From an uncultured Hungatella sp. (GTDB lineage: Bacteria > Bacillota > Clostridia > Lachnospirales > Lachnospiraceae), in the NCBI GenBank assembly GCA_947089145.1, contig CAMUJH010000018.1, positions 1 through 64,000 on the forward strand: a DNA stretch of 64,000 bases. Reading direction: 5' to 3'. Position 1 is the stretch's first letter; each line of letters opens with the position of its first letter. The position numbers and the translations under genes were made by a program. Under the pieces are notes generated by a model that saw only the letters and a list, made by a program, of their open reading frames with translations, searched no databases and had not been told where the DNA came from. This document shows positions 42,867-51,348 of this stretch, one piece after another.

Positions 42867-43712
42867 ATGGCTAAGGCTTATGACAAATTAATGAGGTGCT
42901 ACAGGAGCGTGAAGAAAAAAGTGAAATTCCAGCCCAAAGTGGCTCTGATTCTGGGATCAGGCCTGGGTGACTATGTAAAGCAGGTAAAAGTGGAAGCCGC
43001 TTTGGATTATTCTGACATCGAGGGATTTCCGGTGTCCACGGTTCCGGGGCATAAAGGGCGGTTTGTGTTCGGGCATGTGAAAGGGATTCCGGTTGTGATA
43101 ATGCAGGGAAGAGTCCACTACTATGAAGGATACGATATGGCGGACGTGGTGCTTCCTGTCCGGCTTATGAAGATGATGGGGGCTCAGGTGCTGTTTTTGA
43201 CCAATGCGGCAGGAGGCGTCAATGAAAATTTTCATGCAGGGGAACTGATGCTTATTAAAGACCAGATCAGCTCGTTTGTGCCGTCGCCCCTTATTGGCCC
43301 CAATATGGATAAGCTGGGGGTCCGCTTTCCGGACATGAGTGAAATTTATGATAAGAAACTGCGTGCTCTGATTAAAAAAACTGCGAAGAAGCTGGGCATT
43401 CCTCTTCAGAAGGGCGTGTATCTGCAGCTGACAGGGCCGGCCTATGAATCGCCGGCGGAGATCCGCATGTGCAGGATGCTGGGAGCGGATGCCGTAGGCA
43501 TGAGCACCGCCTGTGAGGCCGTGGCAGCCAACCATATGGGGATGGGGATCTGCGGGATTTCATTTATTTCCAATCTTGCCTGCGGCATGACGGACCAGCC
43601 GTTAAGCCACAAAGAGGTACAGGAAGCGGCGGAACGGGTGGCGCCGCTGTTTGAGAGGCTGGTGACAGAGTCAATAGCTGCTATCGGAAAGAGCCTGACA
43701 GAGAAAGAGTAA
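42867..43712 (+). CDS. Purine nucleoside phosphorylase (trimeric type)
   Basis: A 281-residue PNP of the PunA/XapA group. It has LILGSGLGDYV, phosphate-site GRVHYYEGYD, TNAAGGVN, GPAYESPAEIRM and VGMSTACEAVAANHMG. It splits inosine, guanosine or xanthosine with phosphate for purine salvage. AAGGAGGAG lies before ATG 42867. Uridine kinase follows, which places two nucleoside-salvage steps together. Confidence 0.93.
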   Translation: MAKAYDKLMRCYRSVKKKVKFQPKVALILGSGLGDYVKQVKVEAALDYSDIEGFPVSTVPGHKGRFVFGHVKGIPVVIMQGRVHYYEGYDMADVVLPVRLMKMMGAQVLFLTNAAGGVNENFHAGELMLIKDQISSFVPSPLIGPNMDKLGVRFPDMSEIYDKKLRALIKKTAKKLGIPLQKGVYLQLTGPAYESPAEIRMCRMLGADAVGMSTACEAVAANHMGMGICGISFISNLACGMTDQPLSHKEVQEAAERVAPLFERLVTESIAAIGKSLTEKE

Positions 43713-43768
43713 AGGCGGCGGCCTTTCATGGCTATAGAGAAAATGCCCAGGCATAGGAGGACGTAAAG

Positions 43769-44389
43769 ATGAATACGGTGATCATTGGGATTGCAGGAGG
43801 AACCGGGTCAGGCAAATCTACATTTACTAACCGGCTGAAGGAAGCGTTTGACCAGGATGTGGCGGTGCTGTACTATGATAATTATTATCGGGTTCAGGAC
43901 AATATTCCTTTTGAGGAGCGGAAAAAGGTAAATTATGACCATCCGGATGCATTTGAGACAGAACTGCTGTTAAAACAGCTGGAGGAACTGAAGGAAGGGA
44001 AAAGTATTCAATGCCCGGTGTACGATTACTCTCTGCACAACCGGTCTGACCAGGTGGTGAAGGTGGAACCGAAGCGGGTGATCCTTCTGGAAGGAATTCT
44101 GGTGCTGGCGGACGAGAGGGTGCGGAGGCTTCTGGACATTAAGGTGTACGTGGAAGCGGACGCGGACGAGCGGATTCTAAGACGGATTATCCGGGACGTG
44201 AAAGAGAGAGGCAGGGACATAGAGGGAGTGGCCCGGCAGTACCTGGACACGGTTAAGCCTATGCACTATCTGTATGTGGAACCTACCAGGGCATTGGCGG
44301 ACATTGTGATTAACAGCGGAAAGAATCCGGTGGCGTTTGAGATGGTGAAAAATAACATTGAGAAGATTATAGCGGCCTCAGCTTTGTAA
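43769..44389 (+). CDS. udk: Uridine kinase
   Basis: A 206-residue P-loop kinase. Walker A GIAGGTGSGKST is at about 7-18; it also has YYDNYYRVQDNIPFEERKKVNYDHPDAF and PVYDYSLHNR, which bind the nucleoside. It phosphorylates uridine and cytidine with ATP or GTP. It sits 56 bp after the nucleoside phosphorylase gene. Confidence 0.95.
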   Translation: MNTVIIGIAGGTGSGKSTFTNRLKEAFDQDVAVLYYDNYYRVQDNIPFEERKKVNYDHPDAFETELLLKQLEELKEGKSIQCPVYDYSLHNRSDQVVKVEPKRVILLEGILVLADERVRRLLDIKVYVEADADERILRRIIRDVKERGRDIEGVARQYLDTVKPMHYLYVEPTRALADIVINSGKNPVAFEMVKNNIEKIIAASAL

Positions 44390-44422
44390 CAAAAGTGAAG
44401 GGGACGGGAAAGGTTCAGAGAC

Positions 44423-45025
44423 ATGGAGGAAAATAACAGCGGTCTTATGGACGAGACGAAATTAGAGGAAGGGCTGCTGGAACGCTTAAGAAAGCAGAGC
44501 TATGACGGGGCAAGGGAGATCCTGGAAGCCGGAAGGCTAAAGCCCGGCCAGCTGTTTGTGGCGGGCTGCTCCACCAGCGAAGTCTGCGGGGAAAAAATAG
44601 GCACCGTGTCAAGCCCTCAGGTGGCGGAGGCCGTGTTTAACGGAATCTGGCAGGCGGCAAAGGAGAAGAGGGTATGGCTGGCAGCCCAGTGCTGCGAGCA
44701 CCTTAACCGGGTTTTGATACTGGAGCAGGAGGCAGCCGCGATATATGGATACGAGGAGGTTAACGTGGTTCCCCAGCCAAAGGCGGGAGGGTCTTTTGCC
44801 TCTGCGGCATACAAGGCATTTGCCTGTCCGGCGGCAGTGGAGCATGTCCGGGCCCACGGCGGCATGGACATCGGAGATACGCTTATTGGCATGCATTTAA
44901 GGGATGTGGCCGTGCCGGTGAGAATCGGCGTGAAAACCATTGGAGAGGCTCATGTGGTGTGCGCCAGAACAAGGCCTAAGTTCGTGGGAGGCCAGCGGGC
45001 GGTATATGACGGCAGTAAGATGTAA
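44423..45025 (+). CDS. UPF0340 (DUF436, YwlG-like) protein
   Basis: A 200-residue protein of the conserved UPF0340/TIGR01440 family. It has LFVAGCSTSEVCGEKIG, WLAAQCCEHLNRVL, VVPQPKAGGSFA and IGVKTIGEAHVVCARTRPKFVGG. Function is unknown. Several conserved Cys and His residues suggest an enzyme. It ends just before a hairpin shared with the convergent aldolase. Confidence 0.9.
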   Translation: MEENNSGLMDETKLEEGLLERLRKQSYDGAREILEAGRLKPGQLFVAGCSTSEVCGEKIGTVSSPQVAEAVFNGIWQAAKEKRVWLAAQCCEHLNRVLILEQEAAAIYGYEEVNVVPQPKAGGSFASAAYKAFACPAAVEHVRAHGGMDIGDTLIGMHLRDVAVPVRIGVKTIGEAHVVCARTRPKFVGGQRAVYDGSKM

Positions 45026-45043
45026 GTCAGGAATTTAAAGGCA

Positions 45044-45076
45044 TATCCGGCAGGAAAAACGTTTTCCTGCCGGATA
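45044..45076. terminator. Hairpin between convergent genes, probable bidirectional terminator
   Basis: TATCCGGCAGGAAAA (from 45044) and TTTTCCTGCCGGATA (to 45076) form a perfect long stem. The U-tract is part of the stem rather than after it. Confidence 0.65.
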
Positions 45077-45083
45077 AATGGCT

Positions 45084-46112
45084 TTAACGGCTGTTGTCTT
45101 CCAAAAAACGTATCAATTCATCTACCCCTTCTTCCGCAGTGGCCCAGGAGGTAACCAGACGGATGCTGGAATGGGTTTCGTCGATTTTTTTATCCATATT
45201 GAAGGTAAAATTTTTTGCCAGCTTTTCAATGAGATCATTGGAGAAAACAGGGAACAGCTGGTTGGTGTGGGAATCATAGGCAAATGAATACCCCATGCCT
45301 GTCAATGCCGCCCGAAGCTTTCCGGCCATGGCGTTGGCATGGGAAGCCATTTCGTAGAACAGGTTATTTTGGAACAGCTCCTCAAACTGGATTCCCAAAA
45401 GCCACCCTTTTGCCAGCATAGCGCCTCTCTGCTTAATCATAAAGCGGAAATCCGGCTTCAGTTCCTCCCGCCTGATCACCAGGGCTTCTCCAAACAGGGC
45501 GCCGTTTTTGGTGCCTCCGATGTAAAAGATGTCCGTAAGGCGGGCAATGTCTGCCAGAGTCAGATCATTAATAGGGCTTGTAAGGGCAGATCCCATACGG
45601 GCGCCGTCCATGAACAGATAGAGATTCTTTAGGCGGCAGATACGGGAAAGAGCCTCCAGCTCTGCTTTGGAGTATTGGGTACCCACTTCCGTGGAGTTGG
45701 AGATATAAACCATTTTAGGCTGAACCATATGTTCATCGGTATGAAAGTCAAGGGCCTGCTGAATCAGGGCAGGGGTCAGCTTGCCGTCCCGGGTGTCAAC
45801 AGCCAGAACTTTATGGCCCGTGGCCTCAATGGCGCCGGTTTCATGGACATTGATGTGGCCTGTGGCCGGGGCGATAACTGCCTGGTAGGGGCGGAGCGCG
45901 GCGGAGATGACAATCAGGTTTGTCTGGGTGCCGCCTGTGATCATGTGGATATCCGCATGGGGATCGTCAATTTCTTTCCTGATCAGGCTGACGGCATGGC
46001 TGGTATGGCAGTCAAGGCTGTAGCCGGCGTTTTGGGCAAGGTTGGTTTCCATCATGGCTTTCAGGATGCGGGGATGGGCGCCCTCGCTGTAGTCATTGGT
46101 AAAACTGTACAT
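45084..46112 (-). CDS. Low-specificity L-threonine aldolase / beta-eliminating lyase family
   Basis: A 342-residue PLP enzyme of the threonine aldolase fold. It has HINVHETGAIEATGHKV, VYISNSTEVGTQYS, LFMDGARMGSAL (PLP-binding Asp) and the Schiff-base Lys in IGGTKNGALFGEALV. It splits L-threonine or allo-threonine to glycine and acetaldehyde. CAGGAGG precedes the ATG. The MITE-like repeat begins 42 bp upstream of its start codon and may affect its promoter. Confidence 0.9.
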   Translation of the reverse strand: MYSFTNDYSEGAHPRILKAMMETNLAQNAGYSLDCHTSHAVSLIRKEIDDPHADIHMITGGTQTNLIVISAALRPYQAVIAPATGHINVHETGAIEATGHKVLAVDTRDGKLTPALIQQALDFHTDEHMVQPKMVYISNSTEVGTQYSKAELEALSRICRLKNLYLFMDGARMGSALTSPINDLTLADIARLTDIFYIGGTKNGALFGEALVIRREELKPDFRFMIKQRGAMLAKGWLLGIQFEELFQNNLFYEMASHANAMAGKLRAALTGMGYSFAYDSHTNQLFPVFSNDLIEKLAKNFTFNMDKKIDETHSSIRLVTSWATAEEGVDELIRFLEDNSR

Positions 46113-46154
46113 ACAATAAGCCTCCTGTAATTTGGATTGTTAAAGAAACATATT

Positions 46155-46320
46155 CTAGAGCGTGTTTGAAAATTCATTCCCGGCATCTGCACGCCCCACT
46201 TCGCGGTATATTTGGCCCAAATTCACTTAACGTAGCCCACTACGCCGCGTTCATTTGGGCCAAATCTCCCACAAAGTGGAACGCACAGCTACCGGAAAGC
46301 AATTTTCAAACACGCTCTAG
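46155..46320. mobile_element. 166-bp MITE-like fold-back element
   Basis: Perfect 20-bp terminal inverted repeats, CTAGAGCGTGTTTGAAAATT (46155-46174) and its complement (46301-46320), bound a non-coding segment. The interior continues as an imperfect inverted repeat (CCGGCATCTG.../...CAGCTACCGG; CCCACTT/AAGTGG; ATTTGGCCCAAA/TTTGGGCCAAAT) down to a CGTAG-CCCA-CTACG tip, so nearly the whole element can fold. If the ends are GAGCGTG, the flanking TA may be a target duplication. There is no transposase; it would move in trans. Confidence 0.75.
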
Positions 46321-46382
46321 TATAGAGGAAACGGCCAAGAGAATCAACGAAAAAGTGAGAACAGAAAAGGGATTTTAAAAAG

Positions 46383-48278
46383 ATGTTATATCAGATTATG
46401 AATGGTACCGTGTCTTTAGGAGGCAGGGAGATACTGTCCCATATTAATTTTGAAATAAAGGGAACCGAAAAAATAGCGGTAACCGGAATCAACGGGGCAG
46501 GGAAAACCACCTTGCTGCGGCTTCTGGCAGGGGAACTGGATTTAGACCGGGATGATAAACGCCAGGGAGCCGGAATTTTTAAGTCAAGAAGACTATCTGT
46601 GGAGATGTTGAGCCAGCAGGCCTTTTTATGCCTGTCCCGGACCGTGGAGGAGGAACTTTTGGAATCATGCCCTGAGAAGGAAGAATACTCCATGGAGCGG
46701 TTTGCATATGAGCGGGAGTATGACAGGCTGTTTACCGGATTTGGCTTTAGGCGGGAGGAGAAGAGAAAGCGGCTTTCCCAGTTTTCAGGAGGGGAGCAGA
46801 CCAAAATCGCACTGATCCGGCTCCTTCTTGAAAAGCCGGACGTGCTTCTTCTGGACGAGCCAACCAACCATCTGGACATGGAGGCCGTGGAATGGCTGGA
46901 ACAGTATCTGAAGGGATACGAAAAGGCAGTGGTCATGGTATCCCACGACCGCTTTTTTCTGGATCAGGTGGCGGAGGTGGTCTATGAGCTGGAAGATAAA
47001 AAGCTGGAGAGGTATCCAGGGAATTATACCCATTACAGACAGGAGAAGTTAAAAAACATCCGGATTCAGAAGAAAGCGTATGAGCGGCAGCAGGAGGAGA
47101 TAAAAAGGCTGAATCAGGTTATTGAGCGGTTTAAGCATAAACCTTCTAAGGCGGCTTTTGCCAGGTCAAAGAAAAAGGCAGTGGAAAGGATGGTTAAAAT
47201 CCAGAACCCCAGAGAGGATGAAGCCCACATTTTTACAGGAGAGATTACCCCGGAACGTCTGGGAAGCAAATGGGTGCTGGAGGCAAAGGATCTGGAAATC
47301 GGTTATGACAAGCCTTTGTTTGAGATTGCCCTGCGGGTGCGCCGGGGACAGAAGATCGGCGTGCTGGGTCCAAACGGGGCGGGAAAAAGTACGTTTTTAA
47401 AGACCGTGGCAGGCTTTGCAAAACCGTTAAAGGGAACCTTTTCACTGGGAAACGGCATTACTATGGGGTACTTTGACCAGCATTCCGGAGAAATTGAATC
47501 GGATAAGACTGTGCTGGAGCATTTCCATGATCAGTTCCCGGCTCTTACAGAGAAAGAGGCCCGGGGGATTCTAGGAAATTATCTGTTTGGGGGAAGAGAC
47601 AGCGCAAAACAGGTAAAGGCATTGTCAGGCGGGGAGAAGGCGAGACTGGTGCTGGCGGAGATCCTGCAGGGCAAACCAAATTTTCTGGTTTTGGACGAGC
47701 CTACCAACCATATGGATATCCATGCCAGGGAGACTCTGGAATCGGCTTTTCAGGCGTATCAGGGGACCATGCTGTTTGTGTCCCATGATCGGTACTTTGT
47801 AAGCCAGGTGGCAGATGCAGTGCTGATCCTGGAGAATGATTCTGTCATGTACTATCCTTTTGGATATGAGCACTATCTGGAGCGGAGAAGAAAAGCCGGA
47901 AAGGGACAGCCGGCAGTGGCCATGCTCCGGGCACAAGAGCAGGCTCTGATTGCAGGAATCAGGGCCGTGCCCAAGGCAGAGAGGCACAGAATGCGGGAGA
48001 TTCCCGAGGAGGAGGCCTATGCAGACTGGAAACTGAGAATGGCCGCAGAGCAGATGGAAGGGGCCAGAAGGCAGGTGGAGCAGATCTCTGAGGACATGGA
48101 ACATATGGCCAGGGAGTGGACCCAGTCAGAGGAATTCTGGAACGGGGGGCAATGGGACAGGCGGGAGGAATATGAAAAGCTAAAGAGAGAGTACATGCAG
48201 TGGGAGGAGCGATGGCATGAAACGTGCCTGGAGTGGGAGGATGCACATAATGGCAGCGGACCAATGTCACTTAGTTAA
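46383..48278 (+). CDS. ABC-F family ATPase
   Basis: A 631-residue protein with two ABC domains and no membrane segment. Walker A motifs are GINGAGKTTLLRLLAG (about 35-50) and GPNGAGKSTFLK (about 330); both domains have SGGE signatures and LLDEPTNHLD / LDEPTNHMD Walker B motifs. The inter-domain linker (about 205-280) is charged and helical, and a C-terminal helical extension of about 110 residues follows. ABC-F proteins act on the ribosome; some give antibiotic resistance, others help translation. I cannot tell which this is. Confidence 0.92.
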   Translation: MLYQIMNGTVSLGGREILSHINFEIKGTEKIAVTGINGAGKTTLLRLLAGELDLDRDDKRQGAGIFKSRRLSVEMLSQQAFLCLSRTVEEELLESCPEKEEYSMERFAYEREYDRLFTGFGFRREEKRKRLSQFSGGEQTKIALIRLLLEKPDVLLLDEPTNHLDMEAVEWLEQYLKGYEKAVVMVSHDRFFLDQVAEVVYELEDKKLERYPGNYTHYRQEKLKNIRIQKKAYERQQEEIKRLNQVIERFKHKPSKAAFARSKKKAVERMVKIQNPREDEAHIFTGEITPERLGSKWVLEAKDLEIGYDKPLFEIALRVRRGQKIGVLGPNGAGKSTFLKTVAGFAKPLKGTFSLGNGITMGYFDQHSGEIESDKTVLEHFHDQFPALTEKEARGILGNYLFGGRDSAKQVKALSGGEKARLVLAEILQGKPNFLVLDEPTNHMDIHARETLESAFQAYQGTMLFVSHDRYFVSQVADAVLILENDSVMYYPFGYEHYLERRRKAGKGQPAVAMLRAQEQALIAGIRAVPKAERHRMREIPEEEAYADWKLRMAAEQMEGARRQVEQISEDMEHMAREWTQSEEFWNGGQWDRREEYEKLKREYMQWEERWHETCLEWEDAHNGSGPMSLS

Positions 48279-48366
48279 GGCTGCCGCAGGCCCCATGGGC
48301 TCCATCTCCTGTCAGGGTTCAAAATTGCCAAACTCAGTCATTTCTCAGCCAGGGAAAACAAAAAAG

Positions 48367-48395
48367 TGGAAAACCGGGACAAAGTGTGGTAAGAT
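48367..48395 (+). promoter_or_regulatory. Possible promoter of the 143-residue hypothetical gene
   Basis: TGGAAA (48367-48372), a 17-bp spacer and TAAGAT (48390-48395). The -35 is weak. Confidence 0.35.
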
Positions 48396-48467
48396 AAGAG
48401 ACGCAAAGTCAAAAGCCTTCAGCAAAGCTTGGAAGGGATTTTAGGGAACATGGGGGCAGGAGGGATT

Positions 48468-48899
48468 ATGAGTAAAAGCGAAAGGTATTTGCCGGCATTG
48501 GACGAGATGGGACTATTTGAAGACTCAGGACACAGGACCCGTTTTAAGGAACTGGTAGACTGTTATGGGGAGTACCCCTTTTTTACAAGCGGACTCTGCA
48601 AATGCATGTATCTGGCAGCGTGGGATGAAGAGCATTTTGCCGTTATTCTGCAGATATTGTCTGATTTGGCCATTGGGAAGGAACGGGACACAAATGAGAT
48701 GCGGATTCAGGGAGACCTTCTGGCTGACCAGCAGGAAGGCGGAGACTATTATATATATCAGCTTTCCAATGCATTTCTTGACGGAAGGACATTTGCCTTA
48801 GAGGGAGATGAAGATATTGCAGAAGAGTATACCTATATTATCCGTCAGGCTTTAAAAGCAGGGAAAGTTATAGACCAGGCAGACGGCGGAGACAGGTAA
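48468..48899 (+). CDS. Hypothetical protein
   Basis: A 143-residue acidic, probably soluble and helical protein with no signal peptide or membrane segment. I do not recognise the family. The middle contains FFTSGLCKCMYLAAWDEEHFAVILQILSDLAIG. ATG 48468 has AGGAGGG upstream, and a weak promoter precedes it. It lies between an ABC-F gene and a lipoprotein gene. Confidence 0.6.
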   Translation: MSKSERYLPALDEMGLFEDSGHRTRFKELVDCYGEYPFFTSGLCKCMYLAAWDEEHFAVILQILSDLAIGKERDTNEMRIQGDLLADQQEGGDYYIYQLSNAFLDGRTFALEGDEDIAEEYTYIIRQALKAGKVIDQADGGDR

Positions 48900-49073
48900 A
48901 AGAAACCTTGGGAAAGGACAGGGCTGAAATTTGTAAGAAATATTCAGGGTTCTTTAATATCCATTATCTTCCTGATGGGGTATAATTGGCGGTGTGCTAA
49001 GTGCAGAAGGCGGCAGAAGGCCTGTCTGTCCGGCGGCGCAGAAAATAATTTGAAAATATGAGGAGAACGGAAT

Positions 49074-49766
49074 ATGAAAAGAAAATATTTTGCATTGGCA
49101 ATGGGAATTGCAGCAGCTGTGATGGCAGGAGGATGCTCCGGCCAGGCAGCGGATACGAAGACAGAAGCGGCTCAGACCGAGGCCGAACAGCCGGAGAGCA
49201 GCACCATGTCAGACAGTGAAAAGGAAAGCTACTATGCTGCCCAGGATTTGGGCAGCCAGGAGGAAGAGGGGCCGCTTAAGATTGCAGGGACGATTCTGGA
49301 AGTGGGGGAGGACAGCATTTTGGTGGACAGCGACTCAGAGGCAGGATATGTGGGAGAGCTGATGCTGATGATTGATCCGGATAGTACGCTGGTCTTAGAC
49401 GGCGTCAACGGGTTGCCGGTAGAACTTAAGGATGTGGGGACAGGATATTTTGAGGCTTATCTTGGGCCGGCTATGACCATGTCCCTTCCGGCTCAGAGCA
49501 CGCCCTATGCGGTGATTGTCAATATTCCCGAGGGGGAAGCGGCTCCTCAGTACGTGGTTGCCGCAGGCAAAGTGGACGAGGTGAGAGGAAAACAGACTCT
49601 TACGGGAATGGACGAGGCAGAGTATCCCCTTGCCCGCAATGTGGAAATAAGCCCATATCTTACGAAGAATATTGTACAGCTGGAGGATATCGGCAGCGGT
49701 TCGCGGTGCCTGGTGTGGATGAATGAGGAAGCGGAAGTAGACAGAATCGTGCTGTTTGGCGAGTAA
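49074..49766 (+). CDS. Lipoprotein of unknown function
   Basis: A 230-residue lipoprotein with lipobox AGGC (Cys21) and a Thr/Glu/Gln-rich spacer to about residue 65. The rest is a beta-rich domain (IAGTILEVGEDSILVDS, YVGELMLMIDPDSTLVLDG and later VVAAGKVDEVRGKQTLTG) that looks like two related OB-like halves. I do not recognise a family name. A TATAAT at 48981-48986 without a clear -35 may be its promoter. A typical AGGAGAA site precedes the ATG. Confidence 0.7.
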   Translation: MKRKYFALAMGIAAAVMAGGCSGQAADTKTEAAQTEAEQPESSTMSDSEKESYYAAQDLGSQEEEGPLKIAGTILEVGEDSILVDSDSEAGYVGELMLMIDPDSTLVLDGVNGLPVELKDVGTGYFEAYLGPAMTMSLPAQSTPYAVIVNIPEGEAAPQYVVAAGKVDEVRGKQTLTGMDEAEYPLARNVEISPYLTKNIVQLEDIGSGSRCLVWMNEEAEVDRIVLFGE

Positions 49767-49824
49767 AAAAACCGGCCCGGCTTCTTAAAAAAGGGGCAGG
49801 CCGCATAAGGGAGGCCCTCAGGCA

Positions 49825-50706
49825 ATGGAGAAAGCATTAGAACAAGAAGTGCAGAAACTGGTATCGGATATTCTGGAAGATTATAAGGGCAACAGGGATA
49901 TTGACCGTATGGAGGATTTTTTTAATCAGCCGGATAAAGACGTAATTATTGACATCGTAAATAAGATGCTGCGGATTTTATTTCCAGGATATTACAGGGA
50001 TAAGTCTTACCGGGTTTACAATGCGGCAAGCCAGCTGACCCTGCAGATTGAGGACGTAATGTACTACCTGAACAAAGAGATCCTGAAAGTCCTGAAATAC
50101 AGCCAGAAGTACAAAGGGGGGACTGAGGAGGAAAACAAAAAAAACGCTCAGGACATTACGATTGCATTTTTAAAGAAGATTCCTCGGATCAGGGAATATC
50201 TGGAGACGGATCTGGAGGCGTTTTTCGACGGTGACCCGGCAGCGGAAAGCAAGGATGAGATCATCCTGTCCTATCCGGGCATGCTGGCCATAACCGTATA
50301 CCGCATTGCCCACGAATTGCTGCTTCTGTCTGTCCCCCTGATTCCAAGGACCATGACCGAGTATGCCCACAGTGTGACCGGAATTGACATCCATCCCGGT
50401 GCAACCATAGGAAAATATTTCTTCATTGACCATGGAACCGGAATTGTGGTAGGTGAAACTACGGTTATCGGAGAGCATGTGAAAGTTTACCAGGGGGTTA
50501 CCCTGGGAGCTTTGTCCACAAGCGGAGGGCAGAAATTAAAGCATACCAGAAGGCACCCCACCATTGAAGACTATGTGACCATCTATTCCGGGGCATCCAT
50601 ACTGGGAGGAGAGACTGTCATCGGGCGGGGTTCCGTCATCGGAGGCAATGCGTTTATCACGAAATCCGTGGAAGCAGGAGGAAGGGTCAGCATAAAAGAC
50701 AATTAA
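49825..50706 (+). CDS. cysE: Serine O-acetyltransferase
   Basis: A 293-residue protein with an N-terminal helical domain (about 1-185) and a left-handed beta helix of hexapeptide repeats (GIDIHPGATIGKYFFIDHGTGIVVGETTVIGEHVKVYQGVTLGAL). The His of the IDHGTG motif is in the active site. It acetylates L-serine with acetyl-CoA for cysteine synthesis. It has a longer N-terminus than E. coli CysE, as in the EpsC-type group common in Clostridia and Bacteroidetes. The cupin gene follows after 12 bp. Confidence 0.93.
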   Translation: MEKALEQEVQKLVSDILEDYKGNRDIDRMEDFFNQPDKDVIIDIVNKMLRILFPGYYRDKSYRVYNAASQLTLQIEDVMYYLNKEILKVLKYSQKYKGGTEEENKKNAQDITIAFLKKIPRIREYLETDLEAFFDGDPAAESKDEIILSYPGMLAITVYRIAHELLLLSVPLIPRTMTEYAHSVTGIDIHPGATIGKYFFIDHGTGIVVGETTVIGEHVKVYQGVTLGALSTSGGQKLKHTRRHPTIEDYVTIYSGASILGGETVIGRGSVIGGNAFITKSVEAGGRVSIKDN

Positions 50707-50718
50707 GGAGATGCGGGC

Positions 50719-51054
50719 ATGTTAAATGAAAGATGGGTGTTTTATGAGGACGCACAGCCTCAGACGGTGGCCGAAGGCGTTGTGCGCCGGGTCCTGGCCT
50801 ACAGTAAGGACGTCATGTGCGTAGAGAATACGTTCCAGAAGGGCGCCGTAGGCTCCCTGCACCATCACCCCCATACGCAGATCACGTATGTGGTCAGCGG
50901 TGTGTTTGAGTTTGAGATTGACGGGGAAAAGAAGACTGTAAAGGCAGGAGATACGCTGCTGAAGACAGACGGGGTGGAGCACGGATGCGTCTGCGTGGAG
51001 GCAGGAGTGCTGCTGGATATTTTCAGCCCCATGAGGGAAGATTTTGTGGGCTGA
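50719..51054 (+). CDS. Small cupin-domain protein
   Basis: A 111-residue single-cupin protein. Motif 1 is GSLHHHPHTQITYVVSGVFEFEIDG with the metal-binding histidines; motif 2 is GDTLLKTDGVEHGCVCVEAGVLLDIFSP. The fold and HxH...E pattern resemble KdgF, which opens unsaturated uronates, but other small cupins look alike. AAGGAG precedes the ATG. It probably shares a transcript with cysE. Confidence 0.85.
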   Translation: MLNERWVFYEDAQPQTVAEGVVRRVLAYSKDVMCVENTFQKGAVGSLHHHPHTQITYVVSGVFEFEIDGEKKTVKAGDTLLKTDGVEHGCVCVEAGVLLDIFSPMREDFVG

Positions 51055-51065
51055 ACTGCAAAGAA

Positions 51066-51120
51066 GAAAATCGGGGGCCGGTATGTAAAGATGCATATGG
51101 CTGCCCGGTTTTTCTTTTTG
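51066..51120 (+). terminator. Probable terminator after the cupin gene
   Basis: AATCGGG (about 51069-51075) can pair with CCCGGTT (about 51105-51111) with a G-T pair and an inner GCC/GGC hairpin, followed by TTTTTC. The fold is imperfect. Confidence 0.5.
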
Positions 51121-51164
51121 TGTGGAACGTGCATGAAAAATGCATTTATTCCGTTAAAAACCGC

Positions 51165-51193
51165 TTGCATATTCTTTTGGAATGGAGTAAACT
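51165..51193 (+). promoter_or_regulatory. SigA-type promoter of the MacA/MacB-like operon
   Basis: TTGCAT (51165-51170), a 17-bp spacer and TAAACT (51188-51193). Confidence 0.65.
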
Positions 51194-51204
51194 GTACTAG
51201 TACA
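51193..51204. promoter_or_regulatory. 12-bp palindrome at the start site of the export operon
   Basis: TGTACTAGTACA is a perfect palindrome that overlaps the last base of the -10 and the predicted start site, a good repressor position. No regulator gene is adjacent. The rest of the leader, to 51348, shows no further feature. Confidence 0.45.
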
Positions 51205-51348
51205 ATTAATACACATGGCCGGGAAATTTTTTGAAGAAAAAGAAGGCAGGCAGTCGTTATAGTTAGGTGAAGAAAACAGGCGGCTGCCTGGCAGGCAGAA
51301 CATAATTGAAGGCATATTTGAAAAAATATAAGGCGAAGGGGGATTAAG

